The position numbers and the translations under genes are program-made. Below are positions 25,601-37,600 of a stretch of DNA of 64,000 bases, in pieces; position 1 is the first letter of the stretch; every line of letters begins with the position of its first letter. The stretch is from contig NC_034411.1 in the NCBI RefSeq assembly GCF_002078875.1, positions 32,196,260 through 32,260,259 of the forward strand, read 5' to 3'. The notes under the pieces were generated by a model. The model was not told the origin of the DNA. It was given only the letters and a program-made list of their open reading frames with translations, and did not search any database. This DNA is from Numida meleagris. Its lineage: Eukaryota > Chordata > Aves > Galliformes > Numididae.

Positions 25601-28600
25601 TAGGCAAGAGAATATTAGTTTCTGTCTGGTTAAAGCCAACAGCACCATTAGAAACTCCGTCCACAATAATAGGAGTGAATTCTGAGGTCTCCTCTGATAG
25701 AGAAAGCTCATTAACTACTTTGTATGTGTTTATAAATTTGTTTTCTTTCTTCCTTTCTTCCTTTCTTTTTTTACCAGTTCTTGTCCTTCAGAATCAAGAA
25801 GAAATCAGGAAAATTCAAGATGGATACTGAGTAGTATGGTCCTAGGAATGAAGTCCGTGAAATCAGAAGTACATGTTCAGCAGTACTCCAGCTCACAAGA
25901 ACCTGTCCCTAAATCTCATCACTTTAATCTTTTGGGAGTTAATTTATGCCTAGGACTTCAGTAAAGAAAATTCTGAAGAAACAGAACTACACTGCAATGA
26001 AGAAATACTTGAAGTAGTGAGTAATTTTTTAAAATTACTTTTAACATTTTGCTTTTTGACTAAAAGTTTGGTCTCACTAAAGACAAGCATAGCCTTCCCA
26101 CTGACTTCAGTGTTGCCAAAACTTCACTCTCAACATACATCTCTTAATGCCTAGGGAATCTCAAATAGGTTTTCCTAATTGTCAGTGAAGAAAGTAGTGG
26201 CCTCTTTTGTGCCAGCTGGAGACAACATGAAGCAGAAAAGAGAGCAATAAGCAGGACCAGGTTTACAGACATAGTAGGTACAAAATAATGCAGATTCCCA
26301 CTGAAATTAAACTGCTTGGATTTGTGTTGGCACTTCTGTATATAGTGCCATGCACATACCTGCACATTTCACTCTGTAAGATTAACTTCCCAGCCTCTGT
26401 CCTTAACTCAGAGCAGGGCAGGAGCATGCTCTGTTGGATGCGCAGGGTCACTTATTCCTAGTATGTGGGAACTGATGAAGGGGGATGCTCATGGTGCTCC
26501 TTTGGTGTGGGCAGGCTTTCTAGGTATGAATAGTGAGGTAGGAGACTTCTGGGCTCACAGCTAAATTTGACTTAATGATCCTTTCTCTCAAGACCTGAAA
26601 TGGCCAGAAGATGCCTGCCATGTACTCTGGCTTTGAATTACTCAGCTGTAGGTATGGCCACAGTTACATGTGTGAGACCAGAACCAAGCTCAAAGCACTC
26701 AGAAGTAGCAGTAGAGTATGAAATCTTCCAGCTGTCTTTTATACAAACCCAATCCAGCTCACTTTCATACAACCCCCCAAATATTGTCATACTCAGAAAC
26801 TTGCAGACAGCTGAAAATATTCTCCCTTCCTCGGCTGAGCAATTACCCATTGTATGAGAAAACCCCTCTACATATTTGCATTGCAGCTTGTGGGCTAGAA
26901 TGGAGGCAGGCTTCTGGATAAAGCTGCAGAGCTCTGAACAGCCACAATTCTGTTGTCAAAAACACGAGTGACATGCCAGGACAAACATTGCATTTATGCC
27001 AGGCTTGGAACCACAGCCTGAGGTTTTCACAAAAACTAAAGTTGGCATTTCAGAACTCTCAGCCCTAAGTTTAAATAGCAATGCAACTGTCTGTACTATG
27101 TACCTTACAAGTAAATCACATTTTCCTTTAAGAGAGTAAGACAGGAGGAAGCAACAGAAAAATGCAACTCCAACAGCACAAACTTTTTCTCAAGAATTGC
27201 AAAATCCAGTGCAGCTATTCACTAGAAAGGATTCCCCAGAACTCTGGGTGATCAACATCTCTGACATATCAGACCTAGCATATATTTTTCAGTTTAAATC
27301 CAGACTTGTATTCAACCACTGAGTTTGCTGAGGCTTGAAAGGTTTTTGAGTCACTGCTGCCTTAAAATATACCACACTGCATGCCTTGTGGCACATACTT
27401 CTTTACTGTACTTACTTGATGCTGCAGCTGCCACAGAGGAATATGCAGGGTGGATACTGCTAGAACCTAAAAATAAGAGATTTTGATTTTCATCTACTGA
27501 ACCATAGAAAAGACACCAATATGTATGAATAAAAATAAATGAAGAGAAGAAAAGATTAGGGAAAAACAGGTGTGAAAAAATTATATGGGGTGAATTCCTT
27601 CACAGTGTTTTCATCTTTAAAATCCAAGAGCTATTAGAGAAATTTATATTACAACTTTCATTTATTGAAAGTTATCACAGAGTTAAATCTAAATCGAATC
27701 TTAACCTATTTGTTGAACATTCAGTCCAGATGCATGAGTCAAGGAAATAATTTGTTGACTACTATACCTGAAAATCACGACAGTGTTTGGAGATGGAAAG
27801 GTTTCTCCCACAAGAATCAGTTTAGATGGCAATAAATTAGATGCAAAGTTAGATGACTAGCCATAATTGCTCTGCTTACTGAAGATGAATGCTTATTTTG
27901 GGGAATCTAACCACATTTGAGTTGATGTGAGACAAACCATTTCCATATGTGCTTCAGAGACTATACTGCAATTCTAACTCCAGCCCATCTGCTGGAATTA
28001 ATTTCTTTATCCACTCTTAATATGCATGCATTGAACCACTGTACTAATGATCTACTAAATAACGGTATATTCAACTGCATGTCTTGTTCCTTTAGGAGAA
28101 CTGTTAGTCAGGAGGAAAGCAATGAAAACATCTGTGCTACTGACCTGTATCCCTGACCCTGTGCAGTCCAGGTCGAGGCTTGGCTGCAGCTGAGTTTGTT
28201 GCGGTTCTTGTTGTTGCTGGTGTTGTGGTTGGCTTTGGCGTTGTGCTGAGAGGATCAGTGGTTGTGGTCGTTGGAGTTGGTGTTGTGGCTGCCATTTGTG
28301 TGGTTGGCATTGGTACCGGTGATGTCTGATACACCTTGCGGACCGTGTCCCCTGTAGGAACATTGATGCAAGCACTCTGCTATGTTGTACGTGACATAGA
28401 GACACCATTAGGGACTCTTGCTGTTGAAGGCAACCAAGACGGTGATGCTTTCCTTAGGATGTCTACAAGCATCCTCATCTCTGGACACCATTAGAGCCTT
28501 CGTTGCTGTGTGGAAGTATGGCTTACACGCCTGTGTGGCACTGGGATTGCTGACAACAGCCTGTCATAGACTTAGTGTTTCTCCTACACTTTCTCTGCTT

Positions 28601-31600
28601 TGAAAGAGATAAACTGTCTGCCCGACAGGTGTCTCAGACCTGTACAGGGGTTCAAACAGTCAGTTGAAGTTGCAGTTTCTGTTTTGCCATCATCTTTTCT
28701 CAGTGTAATTGAACCCTTTGAAAATCAGTATAAATAGAAATCAACAGACATCTAATAAAAAAAGATGGCAATTCTGAGTCATAGTCCAGAATGAAGTATG
28801 CATTGTCTACCACCACTGAAATGCTGCTGGCAGAACAACAGGTTTCAGGGATTCAGGAGAGGGTTAGAGCAGGAGTCAGGAAGGCTTTGGCTTAGGGGTG
28901 CGGTGAGAGCAGCGCACAGGGGTGCCCATTTCAGCTCAGTTTGTCTCAGCTCACAGCTGCTACTGCTTTTAAAAGTCTGTCATGAAAACAGAGACAGTTC
29001 TAGTTGCAAAAATGTGCATCCTAAATAGCGTTATACAAAATGTTTAGTGTGCTTCCGTTCTTTTCCAGTCAGTGTATTAGAAAATCTTCATCTTTTACTT
29101 CTTCACCTATCTACCAAAGTCACCCTAAAATATATTCCAAGTTAATCTCAGCCTTGTTCCTCTCCTCTCTGCCCATGTCCCCAGGGACAGCTTGACAGAT
29201 CGTGTGCACTGAAAAGGAGTGGTGTGCCTTCATGCAGCCTATTCATTGCAGCACAGCACAAGCTTGCATTTTATTGCTGGATGTTCCCCTTTTGGAAAGC
29301 ATCATCATGAAGCTGTCTGGTGGATTAATTACCACCTAATGCAAGCTGGTGGAAAAACTCATGTCTCAGACAGTTTTAATGGGATAATGCTGAAAGCAAG
29401 CTAAGAAGAAAAACAAAACAACTCAGCTGAAAAATCAGTGTGAATCAGCTCTCTTTGGGCTGAGTGGTACCCTGCTCCAAGCTGCTGCACTAAGAAAAGG
29501 AGGACAGGGAGCAAAGGGATACTTCCTGTGCAAGACAGTGCTGTGGAAACAGGGAATGGGCATAGCAGCAGTCTCTGTAACCTTGGCTGCGTGGAGCAAG
29601 GAACCTGAGAGCTTACAGTACAGCAGAAAGCCCATGGGCAATGAAGCAAGAGACTGATAATGTAATTGAGTTCCTTTAGAAAGAGACATGGAGATCCCCA
29701 AGCCCTACCTTGTTCTGAGGCTTTTCCTGATGTATCAGACATCGCTGCGCTCTTTGTAACTTTTAGGTCTTGCTCTGGCTTCTTAGGCTCTGAAGCAAAA
29801 TGAAACACGTTAACAAAGGCAGCTCTGGAATAAAATAAATTTTTCTATTAGGAGGTCATCAATCTCCAAAGGGAGGCATCCCAACACCTGGCATTAGAAA
29901 GTTTGGTCAGTCTACTCAAGGCTTCCTTGCTAGGTAAGAAAAAGTGATGGATGAGCGCCTCTAGACAGCAGTCACCGCATGTTTTTGGTGCCTCATTTAG
30001 GCTTCTGACTGCCCAAAAGCTCCTGCCAATGTCAACAGAATTTCTGAAGTGAGCAATAAACACGGGGTTTTACCACTAATAAACCAATCTTCATAAGATT
30101 AATGTGAGTCAGGGTCCTGGTGTGTGTAGGTTGTCTGGTGAATGCCAACTAGCATATGGTATTTCAGTCACTAGTTCGCATTCAGATGTAGTTCTTCCTT
30201 GCCTGACACCGTCAGATCTTCATGGGGCCAAATCCTGAATGCCATGGACTCACTTAGAAGGAAAGAGTGATTTTTAGGTCCTTCTGTTCTTCTAAGACCC
30301 AAAGTCATCAAAATACTTGGAACATTTATTACCATTCATTTATTGCTACCTGCAAGCAGATCTGCCTATGCTTTTAGGTCTGACTGAGCACTGGAGGATT
30401 TTGATCTTTCTACTTTTTTTTTTTTCTCTTCTTTAGCTATTTTGGCATCATTGACCTGCTTAAGAAATTACTCCAGGGTTAGTGATTACCTAATAATGTG
30501 TATTATCTTTTAAAAGAGTAGCTGTAATTGTTTTTATCACCTGTGAATAGTTATAGTTTTGGGAAAGTTTTCCTCATCTGATTATCATTTGTGAGGCACT
30601 GTGGCCACCAGCAACATTTAAAGAAAAGGACCAGAAGCGCATCTGCAGCAGCTAGCTGATCAGGTGCGAAGAAGGATTTTTCTCTAATCTGGTAACATAT
30701 GTGAGTGTAATCCTCGAAGGGCTGTAGTCTCTATATTTCATATTATATTGCAATGTAGTCTCTATCATTCATATCAGAAGAAGGAGGTAGCTTTTAAAAA
30801 TTAAATAATAGGAAATGCTTTATCACAAGGTAGTTCTAGCAACATATTACAGAGATCTTATCTCAAGAACAAGCTGTTTCTAGCAGAGTACAGCTGAGAT
30901 GGCTGTGCAGACGCAATGGGGCTAAGGAGGGCTAGGAGAAGATCGCCTGTGATGGTCTGCTCTCTTTTCTACTTGTGGGACACGGCTGGGCAAAGCAAGG
31001 CAGTGGACTCTGCAAGCATTGGGCTTGATATAACAGTTATTATTTGCTCCTTTGGTCATCCTGGGTTTTCTCCGTGTGAAAGCAGTTTTTGTTGCTAGGA
31101 TCCCAACATTTTCATTCATTCAGTCAAAGTGAAGGAAGACATTTATGCTATCAGCTTGCTGCAGGAGCAGTCTTCTGGTACTTTGTGTGTGTGAATGAGA
31201 TGTGACTTGAGTTTCAACTCCCCATTTCTATATTGATTTTCATGTAATGTGGTTTCTAGCACTGGTGGAAGAAATCATTGCTTATGGCCTCCTAAAATCT
31301 ACCACAGATGCAATTGTTCCAGCTCTGGTGTGACACACTTCTGCTGATATTTAAAGTGTGGGTAGATTTGGGAACAGAGAGATGTGGTTTTAGTGAGCGT
31401 TTTCCAGAAAAGGCAAAATTTCTAAGGTGTTAACTCCTTTGTAGCAGTGCATAATACGTGAGTTAGTGATTTCTACACCAAGACATAAGTACAAATCTGT
31501 ACTTAGTGGAATGTAAACACAAAGGAACTGCAAACTAAAGGCTGGGCTTTGAGTGAAACACACTCAGGCTGAACAACTACAGTGTTCAGATGCCATTGTG

Positions 31601-34600
31601 CATGTGAAAGCCTAAAAATGAGGAAAGATCTCTGTACTATGCTTCCAAGGACCAAACAGTAACGTACAGGAGAAAAGCAGGACTTCAAATAACAGCTGTT
31701 CAACCTTGGATGGATGCACCCACTGACAGGCATTAGAATGCATGGGAAAGATGCCCCACATTTCCTTACATCACTCTTCGCAGTGGATAAGCTCAGGAAG
31801 ACTTGAACTCAGCAAAGAGCAAGAGAGTCATGACAGAGAAGTGTAGTAGTAAAAGATATTCACTTTTTTTTGTTCATACTCCCAGAGAAAATTCTGAAAT
31901 TTACACAGCTGTGAAAAAAAGCACAAACTAATGTCATTTCCATGATGGAGACACTTCATGTACACTTCAGTATCAGCTACCACCTAGTGTGTGTCTTGAT
32001 CAAAGACTTCTGAAAAGAAATTATTTAAGCTGAGTTGAGTCTGACAGAATGGGATGCAGGCTAAACAAGTTACACAGAGTAATTCCTTACCATATGATCC
32101 TTATCTAAAGCTGCTGTACATCGGCATCTATATCATTAATATTATTATGTATTACTATACTTTCCACATCAAGTGTCCCAAGAGGTAACGTGAATAGCAT
32201 TAAGAGAAAGCTAACACGTAAGACTTACTTCAAATATAACAAGTAACAACATCATACAGTTTTTAAGTGAGGGGGAAGGTAGGTGGGAACAGAGGTCTGT
32301 GAATCTGGGTAAGACCAAAAAATAGAAATTGTCTGGGATAATTCTGTATGCTTAACATAAAAAAGACCATGACAGAACTGAATGAGATAGTAACATTGAT
32401 GAGCATAAGGGGTACATTATCCTCAGAGTCTCAATTATTACATTTTTTTTATTACACAACTGAGATGCTACAGCAGATAGTTGTGAATTGATATTAAGGA
32501 AAGATGGTCATATTTACTTGCCTGGTTTAACAGCTGTGCTCTTTGAGGAAGAGAATTCAAGAGTTGATGGATATGTTACACCCTTTCTTGGCTTGCCCTC
32601 TACAAAAAAAAATCATTACAAAATATCAGCAAATTATAAGAAACAAAACCTCTAACATATGTGTTCAGAATCAGATCCTGCTATTTCACTGTCCAACTCA
32701 TTTTCCTGAGGATTTCTCTCATCTGATGGCAGAATCTCAAAACCATTACACTAACAATGCCAAAACCCAGCATCTCAAAAAAAGATAGAAAGCACGAAAA
32801 TACAGGCCTGGGAAGGATTTGTAGAGGTTAGTCCGTTTATTTCTTTGCTCTCACATGGTGTTAAGCATGAAATGATCACTTCTGAAGAACATCTGTATAA
32901 ACTGCACTTAAACCCTCTGCCTCTCTAGGTAGCCTTTTTCCAGCACCCGAATATGTAGCTGAACTAGAAAGTTTATTTGATGTGGGATTTGTTTCGTCAA
33001 GCACACACCATTCTTTTCAGACCTTCCCTTTGCAACGTGCCATTTCTGGCAACAATCTTTTGCAGTAATAACAGTGAGAGAAGACTGCGCTTGTGTGTGG
33101 GGACATATGGTAGCTATATTGAGATCTAAAATGAGAGTCCTGTCTTAAAACAACAAGGTATGTTTCCCAGTTAAGCATTAAAACACAAATCTTTATAAAG
33201 CCACACCAGATGCCATCCCTATTGGTAAATGTAGCCATGCAATTCCATTTCTTGGGACAGTTTTATATTCTCAATGCATATCTATATAACTGAATGAAAG
33301 ATGTTGCAGAGAAGCTCAATGTAGGTAAGACTGCTCTGCTCTCTAGGAGCTGGAAAAAACATAACTGTGCAAGCTTGGATGTGGTGTAGATAAAGACTTC
33401 CAGTCCCTGGTGACTCTCTACAAGATGATGTGCTGTGTCAAGCATCTGGACCACTTCAGGTTAGACCAGTCTCCACTTCCTGCAAAACCTGAATCTTGAT
33501 GATAAGATTGCTTTCTCTTGTGTCCTCAGTGGTTCTTTTAGATGACCATTCAGTTGCCATCGTGGCTAGTTAGAGACTAACAGCAGTCATCAGAACTCAT
33601 TGCTGTGTGCTGGAACAGACCATCCATTTCGTGTTCCTTTGCATGTCTCTAACCCCTTTGTTTTACTCCTCTCTGAAATTTCAGCTATCAATAAAGAAGT
33701 TACTTTGAGGCACTAATGGGGCAATGCTGAAATGATCTATCCCATCTCTCATTTACAGTGGTGTAATTTGAGAGCAGCTCCACAGAAGTCAACACAGCTC
33801 CCTAAAAGACCAAGCCGGCAACTTAGATGCATGGACAAGCTGGAAAGAGCTTTTTCCTTTTTCTTGGGTTTCTCACAGAAGGTGGACTAAGTGAAGGACA
33901 GCAGATATTCACTGGCACTTTCCCCAGAGGTAAAACTGGCCTCAGGAGCTAAGCGGGAGTAGGGAGCTCTTTTGTAAATTTGGCAGAAAGGTGAAAAAGG
34001 TATGTGACAGCAGATGATAGATAAATGCATTTCTTTATCCCTGGCAGTGCAGAATTGCCAGGTAAGTTGTTGGTACACAGATGTGGCAATAGCATAATAA
34101 TTTTATTTGAATTTAGATTCTTTCTGTGCTAATCTAATTTCTAACGAAAACCTGAAGACTTTCACTGTGCAAATAAGCTATCTGCTGAGGAGAAGCTGGC
34201 TACTCCTGGACTCTGTGGTTTTTGATAAACATCAGCTTGCATCCCATATGTTGTCAAATGGTAGCTCTGAAGCCTAACCTGAAGGTGGCCCTGCTTTCTG
34301 GAGCTATGGTGATTTGCCTTTCCAGTGATATGTCATCTGGAAAAAGTTGAATCTAGGTCAGAGTTTGCTTAACATACTTAAAAATGGGTTTACATGTGAG
34401 TTGAAAACCTCAGCTTCTGGCTGTTTGAAGTACAAGCCATGGGGTGGTAATCGCTCACCCTCTCATGCCTATTTGCAATTAGCAAACCAGAGGTTTAGGA
34501 CTCTATTTTCTTAAACCACTAGCTTCAAACTCCCCCTAAACTGAATGGAGCCATTCAGCTGAGTGCCAAGGCATTTCAGTGCTTGAAAGTGAATACCAGT

Positions 34601-37600
34601 GCATTTGCATACCTCCTGGTGTGCTTTAATCCTAGGGGACAGTCCTTATTCCCCACTGCTCCTAAATCACACCACCACATTGCCTGGCTCTCCCAAGGAT
34701 TCATGCTCTTTTGTGTGGACATCTATTCATAATTTAAACATCGCAAACTCTTGATGACAATACCCTAACTGGAAATAAACTGTTGGCGCAGCCTTCCTGA
34801 GAGTTCAGTCGACCGAATTTCTCTCTAAAATTACCACATTTTCTGCAGGTATAGTTAGTAAGAACTTCCTTCCTATTTCTATATGAAATGTGGTATCAAA
34901 CATACTATGTTATGACAGATTTATGCTTGAGGCAGTTTACAATGTAGTTCCACTGCATTAGAACAACAGTTCAACATGCTTGAAATTAAGTCGTGAAAGA
35001 CAAATCTCATCATGCCTACATGTATGCAGATTTTTCATCTTCTCTTTACCTGTAGTTCTAATTTTCTCTTGTATCATCCGTCATAGTGTCTCATTAATTA
35101 AGAGTAAAGATTTGTTACTACAAATAAAAAATTCCTGCAATTTTATAGAATGACAAGTGAGCAGCTGCTGAGGTAAAAAGATCTTATTTCCCATTTATGT
35201 AGCAGAATTACAATGTGCTGTTTTTTGGAAAAAAAAACAGCAACAAGTACAAGTAGCAATTCAGCTATTCCAGGAAAGCCATACTCATCCAAAATAAATC
35301 CTTCTCATAGTGTGGTGTACCCATGGTAAAATGCTGTAAAAAAGGGCATCCAAATATATTAATGCAAACTCCAGATGGCAGTTCATTTTGGTCAGCTTCT
35401 AAGACCTTCTTTACTGTCTACAAATTTTTGCATGAAAACATTTCTTTATTTTTAGTGGCTGTTCCATTGCTCGAGCTGTTGATTTTTCCAGAAATGATGT
35501 AGTTAACTAATATCAGTTGGCCATACCTATTCCAAACCTTCAGAAGTGTGGACCAGCAAGGAATGGTCCCTTGTCTGGATGAAGCAAGAATTTAGATTTA
35601 CAAATTGTATGTTAAGTAATTAAACCCTGTTTTTGTATGGGCAGAATGAGTTCAGGCAGGTTTGAGATAATATGAAACTGGTGCAAAGAGGATATAACCT
35701 ACAAAAACATCTGTGAACTTCATTACTGAATCCAAGTGAGCTGTTGTATGTACTATGGGGAGAAGAAGGTACTAGTATTAAATTAAAATGGATTTCCTTG
35801 TGCTGGGTAGATATCAAAACATTTTGGCTTAGAGAGGAAGAAGCATTTCTTAACTTATTTGGGATACAGCAATAGAATTTCTTAATACAGTGTTTTGTAC
35901 AAATGCAGTATGGCTATATGTGATTTGAGATACGTTGACAGTTTTTTATTTTAAATGTATATATCACTAAACTATGCATACTTAATTTTATTTAAGAACT
36001 CAGAGAACCTTGGTCATTGTGTCCAACAGCTATAGTGAAAATGTGTTGCTTCACTCATGAAGGAAACCTTCACATCCCAGAGCAAGACAGTCTACATGGC
36101 TTCACTGCAGAGCCCGAATGGCAGCACTGGAACAAGTTATTTCAGAAGACACGGTCATAGAGTCACATAGAGGGGGCTTAGCTTGCTTGGCTGCAGTACT
36201 TTTCAGGGGAGCAAATGCAAGGGGAGACCTACCCACCATTCCCAACGCGTGGCTTGGATTTTAAGCATCAACAACAGGAGCTGGGCTGCCCTCGGGAAGT
36301 CAGTGCAGACCTGTCACTTCTGGCAGATTTGCAATGGGCAGTGCACAGCTCCAATGGACTGTATTTTTCTTTGCTGTCTCCATAGGAAGCCCAGAATAAA
36401 AACTAACCAAGGTGCTTCAGCACGGTACCTGAGACAAGGAAGGACTCCCTCCAGCGTGGCAACGACAGCGACCGGACTCCGTTGGAGAAGCTCCCCCGGT
36501 ACCCAGCATGGCCAGCCACCTTCTGAACAAGGATCTTCCCACCCGTGTTGTCTATTGCACCACTGCAAGGGGAAAATATAGTAGCTAAAGGTGGGAATTC
36601 TCCCCAAACCACAGAAACTGTTACACAGTCCATGAGGTAGGCGGTGCTCAATTCCATTTTTAAACCAGGAGTCACAGCAAAGCTACGAAGCTACCACTAA
36701 ATCTGCTGCTAAGAAAAAATTGTACTTCATCAACACAGAAGAGCAGTCAGCTACACAGCACTGTCAGTCTCCATTTTTTCTTGCCATTGATCTATGGGTT
36801 CAGTGTTTAAGGCTGACTGAGTTGCATAGGAGGACAAATTTCTGCCCTCCTTGCAATTCCTACAAGCATGACTGCATGACTGAAGACACGAGGAGATGCA
36901 CTCTAAGAGCTGGAGGGCCAGCCACGCAACAACAGTAATTTAGACAAATCCAAGGCAAACCTCCCATTTGCCTGACTTGTTCTTTTGCAAAAACTAATGT
37001 TCTTTTTGTTTTTCAGCATGTGTTATCCACAGAAAACTGAGCCTGGTTCTGACTTCAGCCCAGAGTAAGCTGAACAAAATATTACTAGAAGCTGCGGAGA
37101 TGCGCCATGTAAGGTAACAAAGCCAAATTCAACTGGCAAATGGGGAAAACTGAAACCCTCACTCCAGTAATACAGGGAACTGGCATTTGGACTACAGCAG
37201 AATTTGCATTCACCATCAGTATTTTCTACTTTCCCTCTGGGACAAGCTTTGCTTGCAGAAACATGCAATTTTCACTGTGCACTAATATCCAAAAGAAGAA
37301 TTTGTTGTATGAAAGCCAGCCCCTTGAAGGCCATCGCCAGAGCACAGGGCTGAGCAGTGGCCGCTCTAGCCAAGATACGGCAGTGCTCTGCCCAGTGGCA
37401 CCCAGGTGTGCGGCCTTGTAGTGGGACTCACTTCCATGCAGTCCTTTCTTGGGCAGTGGGCCTCAGCACAGGGAGGGCTCTGCTGTCCCCTTGTAAGCAT
37501 CACCCCTTACAGCAGAGCTTTTCTCTTCTTTCATGTTCAAGTGACAACTCATACTAGGCAGTTTGAGTTAAGAAAGCTAAAATCTTTGCATTTTATATTA

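Noticed and set aside
26263..26451. Minus-strand open frame ending at a consensus-like donor (TGTGCAG|GTATGT)
   Set aside because: The donor would end in phase 2, which no following VIT exon accepts, and no acceptor gives a compatible exon.
35048..35100. Donor-like CTACAG|GTAAAG in intron 4
   Set aside because: The upstream frame meets TGA with no acceptor after it. A first-exon use from a nearby ATG is conceivable but unsupported.
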